A stretch of 64,000 nt of DNA from an uncultured Phascolarctobacterium sp. (GTDB taxonomy: Bacteria; Bacillota; Negativicutes; Acidaminococcales; Acidaminococcaceae). The stretch lies in the NCBI RefSeq assembly GCF_900753045.1, contig NZ_CAADXO010000068.1:1-64000 (forward strand), in the 5' to 3' direction. This document shows, one piece after another, positions 1 to 8,136 of this stretch. The notes under the pieces were generated by a model. It saw only the letters and a list, made by a program, of their open reading frames with translations, was not told the origin of the DNA and did no database searches. The position numbers and the translations under genes were made by a program. How positions within the stretch are numbered: the stretch's first letter is position 1; each line of letters begins with the position of its first letter.

Positions 1-12
1 ACACGTCTGAAA

Positions 13-1005
13 TCACACATTCAAGCGCTTAGGCTCGCCGTTAAGCGGTTTTTCCTCGTGGCGTCCCTGCTGCAGCACCTCATAAATGCGCTCCAGGTCC
101 TCAGCGGAATAATATTCAATGTGAATAGTACCGCCCTGGCGTCCCTGCTCATCCAGCTTAGGCACAACCTTAACCTTAGTACCCAAAAACTCTACCAGAC
201 GCTGTTCAAAGTCATGGCAGAAAATATCATTCTCGGTAGGCTCACGCTTAGGCTTCTTTTCCTTGTTATCCTTATTTTTAGCTTCTTCCTCGATAAGCTC
301 ACGGACAATCTTCAGCTTCTTGCCTTCCTTCAGCTTACGCACAACCTCTTCCGTCATACGGGAGCTCCAGCCGTTGGCAATAATCGCCTCCGCCACCTCG
401 CACATCTGCTCCGGCTTCGGCAGTCCCAAAAGCTGCTTGGCCTGGCCCATCGTCAGCACGCCATTAATAATCTGCTTCTGCACCTGCTCCGGCAGGTTCA
501 GAAGGCGCAGAATATTAGTTACCGCGCTGCGGCTGCGGCCTACCTTTTCGGCAGTCTGCTCCTGCGTCAGCTTAAATTCCTGCATCAGGCGGCGCAAGCC
601 CTGTGCTTCTTCAATCGGGTTCAGGTCATGACGCTGAATATTTTCAATCAGCGCAATTTCCATCATCTTGGCATCGTCATAATCCTTGACGATGGCAGGC
701 ACCTTAGTAAGTCCGGCCAAGCCTGCGGCACGCAGACGGCGTTCGCCTGCCACCAGCTCGTAGCTTCTGCCCTTTTTGCGCACAACTACCGGCTGAACAA
801 CGCCAAACTCCTTGATGGAAGCAGCCAGCTCCTGCAGCTTTTCTTCATCAAAGTTGCAGCGCGGCTGATACGGATTAGCTGCGATATTTTTAATAAGCAG
901 CTCCTGTGCAGCACTTGCAGGCTCCTGCGCCTTTTCTACAGCAGGACTGGTATTTTCGCCGAAAATTGCGCCCAGACCCTTGCCTAAGCCGCCCTTCTTA
1001 CTCAT
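13..1005 (-). CDS. parB: Chromosome partitioning protein ParB (Spo0J)
   Basis: CTP-dependent DNA clamp that loads on parS sites near oriC and works with ParA in chromosome segregation. About 330 residues, normal for the family. The ParB N-terminal domain carries the nucleotide-binding motif GERR (in VAGERRLRAAG) and ENIQRHDLNP, followed by a helix-turn-helix region (TAEKVGRSRSAVTNILRLL) and a C-terminal dimerisation part after a charged linker. I chose ATG at 1005 because a GAGGTG ribosome site lies about 7 nt before it; a TTG two codons upstream sits too close to that site. It overlaps the end of parA by 8 bp, so the two are translationally coupled. A parS site is seen only at 55.6 kb in this window. 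Confidence 0.97.
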   Translation of the reverse strand: MSKKGGLGKGLGAIFGENTSPAVEKAQEPASAAQELLIKNIAANPYQPRCNFDEEKLQELAASIKEFGVVQPVVVRKKGRSYELVAGERRLRAAGLAGLTKVPAIVKDYDDAKMMEIALIENIQRHDLNPIEEAQGLRRLMQEFKLTQEQTAEKVGRSRSAVTNILRLLNLPEQVQKQIINGVLTMGQAKQLLGLPKPEQMCEVAEAIIANGWSSRMTEEVVRKLKEGKKLKIVRELIEEEAKNKDNKEKKPKREPTENDIFCHDFEQRLVEFLGTKVKVVPKLDEQGRQGGTIHIEYYSAEDLERIYEVLQQGRHEEKPLNGEPKRLNV

Positions 1006-1759
1006 CCTCAATCACCTCACGCGCAAAGTCCATGTACACCTGCGCACCCTTAGATTTGCTGTCATAATCGATAACCGGCTGTCCGTGGCTGGGTGCTTCA
1101 CTCAGGCGCACGTTACGCGGAATAATCGTCTGATACATTTTTGTTTTGAAGTACTTCTGTACCTCGTTCACAACATCCTGCGACAGGTTCGTTCTGCTGT
1201 CATACATAGTCATCAGCACACCCTCCAGCTTCAATGCCGGGTTCAGGTTACGCTGTACCAGTTGAATCGTGTTCATCAGCATAGTAACGCCCTCCAGCGC
1301 ATAAAATTCGCACTGAATCGGAATCATTACCGAGCTGGCAGCAGTCAGGCCGTTGATTGTCAGCAGACCTAAAGACGGCGGGCAATCAATAATAACGTAA
1401 TCATAATTATGCTTTACTCTTTCCAGAGAGTTCTTTAAACGTCCTTCACGGTTCATCAGCGAAACAAGCTCTATTTCCGCACCGGCAAGCTGGATAGTAG
1501 CCGGCACCAGGTCCAGTCCTTTATAGGCTGTGTGCTTAATTACATCCTGCATGGGTACGTCACTGATAATCGCATCATAAATACATTGCTTAATATCACG
1601 TTTATCAAAGCCAAAGCCGCTGGTAGCATTTCCCTGCGGATCACTGTCAATCAAAAGTACCTTGCGTTCCAGCGCCGCCAGACACGCAGCCAGATTTACC
1701 GCCGTAGTAGTCTTGCCAACACCACCCTTCTGGTTGGCAATAGCAATTACCTTTACCAA
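998..1759 (-). CDS. parA: Chromosome partitioning ATPase ParA (Soj)
   Basis: Deviant-Walker ATPase that binds the nucleoid and, with ParB-parS, drives origin segregation; in Firmicutes Soj also acts on DnaA. 253 residues. Walker A is KGGVGKTT at residues 11-18, followed by DSDPQGNATSG and the Walker B segment VIIDCPPSLG. The start is TTG at 1759, supported by GAGGTG 7 nt upstream and by the position of the Walker motif. First gene of a two-gene operon with parB. In many Firmicutes this pair directly follows noc; here noc is about 54 kb away. Confidence 0.97.
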   Translation of the reverse strand: MVKVIAIANQKGGVGKTTTAVNLAACLAALERKVLLIDSDPQGNATSGFGFDKRDIKQCIYDAIISDVPMQDVIKHTAYKGLDLVPATIQLAGAEIELVSLMNREGRLKNSLERVKHNYDYVIIDCPPSLGLLTINGLTAASSVMIPIQCEFYALEGVTMLMNTIQLVQRNLNPALKLEGVLMTMYDSRTNLSQDVVNEVQKYFKTKMYQTIIPRNVRLSEAPSHGQPVIDYDSKSKGAQVYMDFAREVIEDE

Positions 1760-1867
1760 TTCGCTTCACCTCGTAGTCATAGTATATCTATTCTATTTTA
1801 TCACACTTTACGTGCTCATGGGAAAAGAATTTTTGTTTATTTAATTTTGTACGCTGTTTCAGCATAT

Positions 1868-1917
1868 CCCAACAGCAAAAAGCGCAGCACGCTTTCGCTT
1901 GCTGCGCTCAGGTTGCA
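1868..1917 (-). terminator. Intrinsic terminator, copy 1 of an exact 50-bp repeat
   Basis: Read leftwards, a hairpin with arms near AGCGCAGCA and TGCTGCGCT and a short GAAA-type loop is followed by a T-run. The same 50 bases recur exactly at 3865-3914 behind ychF. This copy follows the gene fragment at 1923-2045. Confidence 0.8.
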
Positions 1918-1922
1918 ATGAG

Positions 1923-2045
1923 CTACAACTTTTTAATTACTTCTGCAAATTCGTCTAGCGTATAAGCACCATCATGCTGGAATTCTTTTTTCTCGAAAAC
2001 CATCATATAACGATAATCGCGACCGGCAGCGTTCACAATCAAAAT
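1923..2045 (-). pseudogene. 3' end of a lost gene (about 40 codons)
   Basis: An open frame with no start runs from an in-frame stop at 2046-2048 to TAG at 1923, encoding roughly 40 residues that include GRDYRYMMVFEKKEF and end in DEFAEVIKKL. Composition is that of a normal coding tail and it is followed at once by a terminator. There is no upstream coding sequence: the 2046-2178 stretch is AT-rich with no frame. I read it as the remnant of a gene whose body was lost when the AT-rich AlbA-type gene came in. I do not recognise the family. Confidence 0.5.
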
Positions 2046-2178
2046 TTATAGCAAATGACAAGCAAATAAAGCATTTTTACTATACGTTGTTTTTATTTAT
2101 TCTGAAGCATATATGTTAAATCATTCAGAGATATCATTGGATTATTTCTCTTTGCAGGCAAATGGCCGGCAAATAAGC

Positions 2179-3630
2179 TCAAGCCCATGCAGGTATATAT
2201 TTCATATATCTATTTGAAGTAGTAGGATCTAACGGCTTAATCAATTTCGCATTTACTGCTTCTTTAATTAATCTGGAAATACTAGCTGCTGACGTCGACT
2301 CCAAGCCAAACCTTTCTCTAAGTGAACTATTTGTCATTTGTTCTTCTTCAATATACATAATACAAGAATGTAAATAAACAGCCCATAACTTATCTTCTAA
2401 AGATAAATTATTGAACTTAACCGCAGAAAACAACGTTACTTTAGTACTATCTTCATATAAGTTAATTTTAGGAGCAGGCAATTTAAATTTTTCACAAGCA
2501 ATAACTATCTTATCCCAGCCAGTGCCAAGTTCCTCACAAATTCTAAATCTGCGCATCAAACTAGCTATTTTCTCATTACGTGATTTGGGTGGGTTATCAA
2601 CTATACGCTTTATATCTACCAACGGAATCCCTGAATTCGTAATCTCTATTCTATTATTAAATATTTCTATAATCGGCCCTGTACCAGAAACAGAAAAGTC
2701 TTGATGTACCAAAGCATTTGCTACTGCTTCTCTAATTGCCAACATAGGATAAGAAACGATTTTTTCTCTAAGCCCATTATCATCAATATTTTCTTTGGAT
2801 GGAGTTAAAGCTTCTATATATTTAAGCAAATACTCAAAGTCACTTGCGTAACCTTTTTTACCCATATCTTCTCGCAACATACTAAGCCTGCTATTTCCTT
2901 CGTATTGAATTATGCGCAAAGCTTTTCTCGCAAGCTTAGGAAAATCAGTAAGTTTATTTGCTAAAAGAATTGCTCCCATATTAGTAACAGAATATAATCC
3001 ATTGTCATTTCGAATTATGCAACCATCTTCTTTTAAATAATGGATAATGCTTGCTCTCGACTCAGGTTGCGGAATTTTACTTAGCTCAAAATAAACACTA
3101 TAATCCAAACATCTCAGAACATCTTCTGAACTCATATCCTGTTTCGCAATCAATTCCTCGTATTTTTTATCATGCAGTCTTTTCCACAATCTTGACTGCA
3201 AAACTGGATGATCAATCAACTTCTTAGTATAACTGCCAACTCTAATATAATCTACTTTTTTAAAAGTTACAGGATTATTAACAGCACAATGAATAATAAG
3301 CACACCAACAAATCGCCCATCAATATTAGTAATCTGATATTCGAAATCTGCATTTGGCGACAACGAGCCTCTTAGCCAATTCTCTAATTCCTGATTTCCC
3401 TTTTTTAATGCTTGTAAATTATACTCTGTTCCTACTATTTCATGTGTTTTATCATCTATCCCCCACAAGAAATATGCATAATTCCGCTCATCTAATGTGG
3501 CACCATTAGCTAATGCGCTGATATCCGCACCAATCATATCCGGGTCATAATTATTATGTTTAAATTCAAGCCAAGGCAATTCATCTTTATACTTGCACAG
3601 TTCCCTAACCAGCAATTCTAAATTTTCCAT
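2179..3630 (-). CDS. AlbA/Schlafen-type ATP-binding protein, putative regulator
   Basis: 483 residues. The N-terminus (LPWLEFKHNNYDPDMIGADISALANG) matches the AlbA_2 (Schlafen AlbA) domain, found in many proteins annotated as transcriptional regulators or ATP-binding proteins. The middle holds a GHKL-type ATPase fold with the N-box EAVANALVHQDF, then NRIEITNSGIPL and the GTGWDKI glycine motif. The C-terminus (from about 415) looks like a winged helix. The gene is markedly richer in A+T than ychF and parA beside it and stands alone between two identical terminators, which suggests acquisition. Relatives occur in mobile islands and sometimes with defence genes; the substrate is unknown. A truncated relative lies at 18.5-19.4 kb. 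Confidence 0.85.
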   Translation of the reverse strand: MENLELLVRELCKYKDELPWLEFKHNNYDPDMIGADISALANGATLDERNYAYFLWGIDDKTHEIVGTEYNLQALKKGNQELENWLRGSLSPNADFEYQITNIDGRFVGVLIIHCAVNNPVTFKKVDYIRVGSYTKKLIDHPVLQSRLWKRLHDKKYEELIAKQDMSSEDVLRCLDYSVYFELSKIPQPESRASIIHYLKEDGCIIRNDNGLYSVTNMGAILLANKLTDFPKLARKALRIIQYEGNSRLSMLREDMGKKGYASDFEYLLKYIEALTPSKENIDDNGLREKIVSYPMLAIREAVANALVHQDFSVSGTGPIIEIFNNRIEITNSGIPLVDIKRIVDNPPKSRNEKIASLMRRFRICEELGTGWDKIVIACEKFKLPAPKINLYEDSTKVTLFSAVKFNNLSLEDKLWAVYLHSCIMYIEEEQMTNSSLRERFGLESTSAASISRLIKEAVNAKLIKPLDPTTSNRYMKYIPAWA

Positions 3631-3864
3631 ATCTACAGCTCCTCTAATTCATCTATTCAGATATCTTGAAATAAATCCATTACTTTAATTATAATACAGC
3701 TTTTTAAAAATGACAAAAACAAAAATCTTAAAAAAGCTACCATCATATAAAAGCAAATACTTCTTCAAGGAAAGAAAGCATTTTATCTTTCATATTCTTA
3801 GGCAAAATAAACATAACTATTTCAATCTGTCTAATAAAAAAAAATCGTAGCATTCTCAAAATCC
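3631..3864. other. AT-rich gap, no clear gene
   Basis: The gap holds the presumed promoter region of the AlbA-type gene and a short minus-strand frame of about 36 codons (includes ILPKNMKDKMLSFLEEVF) with no convincing ribosome site. I see no recognisable family and do not call it a gene. Confidence 0.3.
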
Positions 3865-3914
3865 CCCAACAGCAAAAAGCGCAGCACGCTTTCGCTTGCT
3901 GCGCTCAGGTTGCA
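3865..3914 (-). terminator. Intrinsic terminator of ychF, copy 2 of the 50-bp repeat
   Basis: Identical over 50 bases to 1868-1917: a GC-rich hairpin followed by a T-run in the leftward direction, placed 17 bp after the ychF stop. Confidence 0.85.
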
Positions 3915-3931
3915 TATTACGCTGTTATAAA

Positions 3932-5038
3932 TTATACGTTGAAGCGGAACTCGACAACATCGCCGTCCTGCATAACGTAATCCTTGCCCTCCAGACGAAC
4001 CAGGCCTTTTTCACGTGCTGCAGCCTTGCTGCCGCAGGCTACCAGATCATCAAAGGAAACGATTTCCGCACGGATAAAGCCACGCTCAAAGTCGGTATGG
4101 ATTTTGCCTGCTGCCTGCGGAGCCTTAGTGTTCAGCTTAATAGTCCAGGCACGGGATTCCATTTCGCCGGCAGTCAGGAAGGTCATCAGGCCAAGCAGCT
4201 TGAAGCCAGCTTTAATCAGGCGGTCCAGACCGGTTTCCTCCAGGCCTGCCATTTCCAGATATTCCTTAGCCTCTTCTTCCGGAAGCTCGGCAACTTCGCT
4301 TTCCATCTTAGCGGAAACAACGATAACCTCAGCATTTTCTTCTGCAGCATATTTCTTTACAGCCTGTACATGCTCATTACCGGACGGATCGGCAACCTCG
4401 CCCTCAGCAACGTTGGTAATGTACAGAACAGGTTTCATGGTCAGCAGATGCAGTTCGCCCAGGAACTCCTGCTCTTCCTCAGTCAGGCCAAGGCGGCGTG
4501 CAGGCACACCATCAGACAGGCCGGCCATAACCTTTTCCATAACAGCCTGCTCCAGCTTAACCTTTTTATCGCCGGTTTTTGCCAGCTTAACCAGGCGCTC
4601 CTGACGCTTTTCAACTGTTTCCATATCAGCCAGGCACAGCTCGGTGTTGATAATATCGATATCACGCAGAGGATCAATGCTGCCCTCAACGTGGGTGATG
4701 TTGCCATCCTCAAAGCAGCGTACAACCTCGGCAACAGCGTCTACCTCACGGATGTGGGACAGGAACTTATTGCCCAGGCCTTCGCCCTTGCTTGCGCCCT
4801 TTACCAGACCGGCAATATCTACAAAGCGCATAGCTGCCGGAACAATCTTTTTGGATTTAAACATATCGCTCAAAACATCTAAGCGTTTATCAGGCACATC
4901 AACGACGCCTACATTAGGTTCAATTGTGCAGAAGGGATAGTTTGCTGCTTCTGCGCCAGCTTTGGTAATAGCATTAAACAGGGTACTTTTGCCTACGTTA
5001 GGCAGGCCAACGATACCGACTTCTAAATTTGTACTCAC
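3932..5038 (-). CDS. ychF: Ribosome-associated YchF-type ATPase
   Basis: Obg-family P-loop protein that prefers ATP to GTP and binds ribosomes; implicated in translation and stress responses. 368 residues, the usual length. G1 is GLPNVGKST (residues 11-19), then the coiled-coil insertion, and a C-terminal TGS-like domain (KIHTDFERGFIRAEIVSFDDL). The start is GTG at 5038, supported by GAGGAG 8 nt upstream. It is monocistronic: a promoter stands at 5094-5122 and a terminator follows directly. Confidence 0.97.
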   Translation of the reverse strand: MSTNLEVGIVGLPNVGKSTLFNAITKAGAEAANYPFCTIEPNVGVVDVPDKRLDVLSDMFKSKKIVPAAMRFVDIAGLVKGASKGEGLGNKFLSHIREVDAVAEVVRCFEDGNITHVEGSIDPLRDIDIINTELCLADMETVEKRQERLVKLAKTGDKKVKLEQAVMEKVMAGLSDGVPARRLGLTEEEQEFLGELHLLTMKPVLYITNVAEGEVADPSGNEHVQAVKKYAAEENAEVIVVSAKMESEVAELPEEEAKEYLEMAGLEETGLDRLIKAGFKLLGLMTFLTAGEMESRAWTIKLNTKAPQAAGKIHTDFERGFIRAEIVSFDDLVACGSKAAAREKGLVRLEGKDYVMQDGDVVEFRFNV

Positions 5039-5093
5039 GTAAATCGCTCCTCGTCATATATATTTAGTGCGTTAAAAACTCTGTATCTAATAT

Positions 5094-5122
5094 ATTTTAC
5101 AATAATATGCTTTGATATGCAA
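5094..5122 (-). promoter_or_regulatory. ychF promoter
   Basis: On the minus strand TTGCAT, 17 bp, TAAAAT, about 55 bp upstream of the ychF start. A plausible housekeeping sigma promoter. Confidence 0.6.
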
Positions 5123-5157
5123 TGTTTTGACGTAAAATGGCACTCTTCCGCAGGATA

Positions 5158-5190
5158 AAAAAGAGACAGTCCGCAGACTGCCTCTAATTT
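5158..5190 (-). terminator. Intrinsic terminator
   Basis: Leftward reading gives arms AGAGGCAGTC and GACTGTCTCT around a short loop, then TTTTTT. It follows the PepSY-like gene. Confidence 0.85.
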
Positions 5191-5202
5191 TTTAGCGTAG
5201 GC

Positions 5203-5688
5203 TTAGAAATATTCCAGCTCTCTCTTAGCGAATGCACCGGTTACCGGGTTCATGTCAGCTTCTACTTTATATCTTGCAGTAATGAACTCAACCTCATAAT
5301 GTACATTGTTGCCTTCTTTTTCAGTTTCAATCACAATGTTTTTAGCATCGGGATATGCTTCCAGAACGATTTGTCTGATATCCTCAGGAGTTTTTACCAT
5401 CATCGTGCTGCCGGCAATATTGCTGCCTTTAATTTCTACTTCCTTAACCTTGGTAGTTGCCAGAATAACCTCTACCTCGTATTCCAGATAATTATCATTA
5501 TCGCGGAAGTTCAGAACAGCTTCGCCGTCTTCTTCCTTGTAGCCATAAAATACAGCAGCAGCAGGAACCTCGGCACGTGCAGCATCAATAACCATCTGCT
5601 GATGGCTTTTAGCCGGTGCAGCAAAAGCTACTGCGCTCATTGCCAGCGCAGCCAGCATAGAAAGCAAAACTAATAATTTTTTAAACAT
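5203..5688 (-). CDS. Secreted PepSY-like domain protein
   Basis: 161 residues with a clear signal peptide (MFKKLLVLLSMLAALAMSA, then VAFA before APAKS). The mature part contains two repeats of the alpha-beta pattern typical of PepSY-like domains: a helix PEDIRQIVLEAYPDAKNI followed by strands YEVEFITARYKVEADMNPVTGAF. Such domains are thought to bind or inhibit other exported proteins. It starts at ATG 5688 behind GGGGGAA and ends just before a terminator. With the 237-codon frame 41 bp upstream it probably forms a two-gene operon. The exact target is unknown. Confidence 0.75.
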   Translation of the reverse strand: MFKKLLVLLSMLAALAMSAVAFAAPAKSHQQMVIDAARAEVPAAAVFYGYKEEDGEAVLNFRDNDNYLEYEVEVILATTKVKEVEIKGSNIAGSTMMVKTPEDIRQIVLEAYPDAKNIVIETEKEGNNVHYEVEFITARYKVEADMNPVTGAFAKRELEYF

Positions 5689-5729
5689 TGGTATTCCCCC
5701 TTTGAAAAAATATAATCAGCTTACAGGAC

Positions 5730-6434
5730 TTACTGTCTATCCAACAGTCTGTTAGCGTAAGCACGCATAGAAGGATTTGCCACAGCCTTGAAATCTGCAG
5801 GCGGCAGAGCAAAGGCAGTTGCCTCATCCACGGTGTTGGAAACCTCCAGAACCTTAAAGATAGGCAGATAGCTTACTTCGTAGCCCTTCCAGTCATCGGT
5901 ATCCTTTGCATAATAGAAGTTCAGGCTGTTGGTGCCCTTGGTCATCTTATCATAATCATAGCCGGTGACTGCATCATTGCCGCCCTGCGGACGTACATTG
6001 AACCAGCTGATTAAGGTTTCGGCAAAAGGAACGCTCATGCCCGGCAGTTCAGGAACTCTGTCATAGTTTTTATTGAGATAGTCAATAGTATACCAATAAC
6101 CGTTCTTCACAAAGGAAACGGTATCCTTGATTACCTTGCCGTCACCGTCGGTAGTAGTAATACGCTCGGCATTGATGCCGTTGGCTTCATTGTATTCCGT
6201 ACGGTTGGTGCGCTTTTGCTGTGCGGTCGGCAGCTTGGCATAGGCTTCGGCAGTCAGCACCTCACGCATATCAATCGTCTGAGTTACAACCAGATGTACA
6301 GGATGCTTGTCACTGTTCAGAGTGTTACCCAAAAGATGGATGGTACGCTGACCGGGATTATAGGCAAAAGCCATTGCTGTACAAAGCATCGTAAAAACAA
6401 AGGTCAAAAATAAGGTTCTCAAAGATGTTTTCAT
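5730..6434 (-). CDS. Secreted protein of unknown function
   Basis: 234 residues from ATG 6434, chosen over a GTG three codons upstream because GAGGTG lies 6-7 nt before the ATG. A signal peptide (TLFLTFVFTMLCTAMAFA) precedes a mature domain rich in aromatic and polar residues, with WFNVRPQGGNDAVTGYDYD. No family recognised. It lies 41 bp upstream of the PepSY-like gene, so the two products may act together in the periplasm; that is inference from position only. Confidence 0.7.
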   Translation of the reverse strand: MKTSLRTLFLTFVFTMLCTAMAFAYNPGQRTIHLLGNTLNSDKHPVHLVVTQTIDMREVLTAEAYAKLPTAQQKRTNRTEYNEANGINAERITTTDGDGKVIKDTVSFVKNGYWYTIDYLNKNYDRVPELPGMSVPFAETLISWFNVRPQGGNDAVTGYDYDKMTKGTNSLNFYYAKDTDDWKGYEVSYLPIFKVLEVSNTVDEATAFALPPADFKAVANPSMRAYANRLLDRQ

Positions 6435-6525
6435 GCAATTCACCTCGTATGTATAGTACTACTAATATTATATCATGTTAACGCCTGCGTAAATAAGTAA
6501 ATTTTTTGTGATTTTTACATAAACG

Positions 6526-6553
6526 AAAACCCCGCAGCCAAATGGCTACGGGG
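6526..6553 (-). terminator. Intrinsic terminator of rpsF-ssb-rpsR
   Basis: Leftward: CCCCGTAGCC, short loop, GGCTGCGGGG, TTTTC. It lies 30 bp behind rpsR. Confidence 0.85.
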
Positions 6554-6582
6554 TATAAGTTTCGTTTAAACCGCCGTGCGAA

Positions 6583-6813
6583 TTATTCGCAGGTGAACGG
6601 CAGCAAAGCAACGCAGCGAGCGCGTTTGATTGCTACGGTCAATTGGCGTTGGTGCTTAGCGCAGGTACCGGAAATACGGCGCGGTAAAATCTTACCACGT
6701 TCGGTGATATAGCGTTTCAGCTTATTTGCATCCTTGTAATCGATTTCTTCAACTTTATCAACACAGAAGCTGCAAACTTTTCTTCTAGGTCTTCTGCCTC
6801 TTTCGCGTTTCAT
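6583..6813 (-). CDS. rpsR: 30S ribosomal protein S18
   Basis: Small-subunit protein that binds next to S6 on the central 16S rRNA platform. 76 residues with the family core (NKLKRYITERGKILPRRISG) and a KHQRQLTVAIKRAR tail. It carries the cysteine pattern CSFC ... C ... C of the zinc-ribbon-type S18. Last gene of rpsF-ssb-rpsR, 18 bp after ssb. Confidence 0.98.
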   Translation of the reverse strand: MKRERGRRPRRKVCSFCVDKVEEIDYKDANKLKRYITERGKILPRRISGTCAKHQRQLTVAIKRARCVALLPFTCE

Positions 6814-6831
6814 TGCATAACCTCCCTTAAA

Positions 6832-7260
6832 TTAGAATGGAATTTCCTCATCAAAGGGAACCTGTTGTCCGAAACCACCCATACCGCCGTCTTGAGCCGG
6901 CGCAGCAGAGCGAGTCGGATTGCTATGAGCAGCAGCGGCATCAGCTTTACGCTCAATAAACTCGAAGCGATCAGCGATTACTTCGGTTATCCAGCGTTTG
7001 TTGCCATCCTTGCCATCATAGCTACGGATTTGCAGGCGGCCTTCAACAAGCGCGCGCTGCCCTTTGGTGAGACTGTTACCGCATGTCTCAGCTTGTTTAC
7101 CCCAGATTACTACCGGGATAAAATCAGCTTCTCTTTGGCCTTCCTGATTGGCAAAAGGTCTGTCTACTGCAAGAGTAAACTGACAAACAACTTTACCGGT
7201 CGGCGTATAACGCACTTCCGGATCTCTAGTAAGTCTGCCCAACAGAATAATCTTGTTCAT
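6832..7260 (-). CDS. ssb: Single-stranded DNA-binding protein
   Basis: Binds ssDNA in replication, repair and recombination and recruits partners through its C-terminal tip. 142 residues: OB fold at the N-terminus (MNKIILLGRLTRDPEVRYTP), a flexible Gly/Ala/Gln linker, and the acidic tip DEEIPF. The start is 3 bp after the rpsF stop. Its position between rpsF and rpsR is the standard bacterial arrangement. Confidence 0.98.
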   Translation of the reverse strand: MNKIILLGRLTRDPEVRYTPTGKVVCQFTLAVDRPFANQEGQREADFIPVVIWGKQAETCGNSLTKGQRALVEGRLQIRSYDGKDGNKRWITEVIADRFEFIERKADAAAAHSNPTRSAAPAQDGGMGGFGQQVPFDEEIPF

Positions 7261-7263
7261 TGA

Positions 7264-7548
7264 TTATTCACCCTTTCTGATAATCATATGGCGCAGTACT
7301 TCATCGGTAATTTTCATAACACGATCAAGTTCCTTAACAGCAGCGGCGTCAGCCTGGAAGGTTACGAGAACATAGATACCTTCATTCAGGTCCTGGATCT
7401 CATAAGCAAGGCGTCTTTTGCCCCAACGATCGGTTTTTTCTACATTACCACCGTTTGCAGTGATGAGTTTCTCGAATTTAGCAACAACTGCTTCACAAGC
7501 CTCATCCTCAACAGGTTTAACGATGTACATGACTTCGTATGCGTTCAC
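7264..7548 (-). CDS. rpsF: 30S ribosomal protein S6
   Basis: Small-subunit protein that pairs with S18. 94 residues, typical MNAYEVMYIVKP start and a C-terminal DEVLRHMIIRK. ATG at 7548 has GGAGGAGGTG upstream. First gene of the operon; about 80 nt of leader separate it from the promoter. In several bacteria an S6:S18-binding hairpin in this leader represses the operon. A CCCGG-containing hairpin lies at about 7572-7600, but I cannot assign that motif with confidence. Confidence 0.98.
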   Translation of the reverse strand: MNAYEVMYIVKPVEDEACEAVVAKFEKLITANGGNVEKTDRWGKRRLAYEIQDLNEGIYVLVTFQADAAAVKELDRVMKITDEVLRHMIIRKGE

Positions 7549-7629
7549 GAAATCACCTCCTCCTTTGGACTTTGGCCCCCGTCTCTCCGGGAGCAGAAGA
7601 AGTATATATAGTTATATACAAGCTTAATA

Positions 7630-7658
7630 ATTATATCATTGCTTACGCTGCTTTGCAA
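7630..7658 (-). promoter_or_regulatory. rpsF operon promoter
   Basis: Minus strand TTGCAA, 17 bp, TATAAT, 82 bp before the rpsF start. Confidence 0.75.
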
Positions 7659-7680
7659 GCTTTTTTGAAAAATTTTCCTG

Positions 7681-8121
7681 CTATTTCTGCTTGCGACATT
7701 CCGGACAATAGCCATACCATTCCAGGTTATGTCCTACGATAGCAAATTCCGTTTTATCCGCCAGCTGCTCCTCAAAATCAGCAATCGGGCAATGGTCCAC
7801 CTCCACAATCCGGTGGCAGCGCAGGCAGATAAGACGATGCCTGTGCCCCAATGCATGCAGCACAAAGCCGTACTTGCGCGCGTCCGCCAGAAAGCTTTTT
7901 TCCGTCAGTCCCTTTTGCGTAAAATTTTCCAGAATACGGTAAACCGTAGAAAAATTTATCTCCGTGCCCTGCTCACACAGCTGCTGATAAATGTCCTCAG
8001 CCGTCAGCACGCCCTCGCTCGCCAGCAGCAGCTGCAGAATAAGCTGTCTGTGACGGGTATTTTTTAATCCGTAGCGATGCAGATAATCGCGATAATCTGC
8101 CGCAGAACTTGTATCAGTCAT
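7681..8121 (-). CDS. zur: Fur-family repressor, probably the zinc sensor Zur
   Basis: 146-residue Fur-family protein. The N-terminal winged helix (GLKNTRHRQLILQLLL ... TVYRILENFTQKGL) is followed by a dimerisation domain with the metal-site segment HRHRLICLRCH and two CxxC pairs (CLRC and CPEC) that hold the structural zinc. It is the third gene after znuC and znuB, and two inverted-repeat operators lie in the znuA-znuC intergenic region, so zinc is the likely signal. Fur or PerR cannot be excluded from sequence alone. Confidence 0.85.
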   Translation of the reverse strand: MTDTSSAADYRDYLHRYGLKNTRHRQLILQLLLASEGVLTAEDIYQQLCEQGTEINFSTVYRILENFTQKGLTEKSFLADARKYGFVLHALGHRHRLICLRCHRIVEVDHCPIADFEEQLADKTEFAIVGHNLEWYGYCPECRKQK

Positions 8122-8136
8122 CTTTCTACCCCTTCT

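Noticed and set aside
58..987. Long open frame on the plus strand across parB, and similar long frames opposite ychF, gatA, gatB, mnmG, mnmE and jag
   Set aside because: They are antisense shadows of well-identified genes, with no ribosome sites and repetitive His/Gln/Leu composition.
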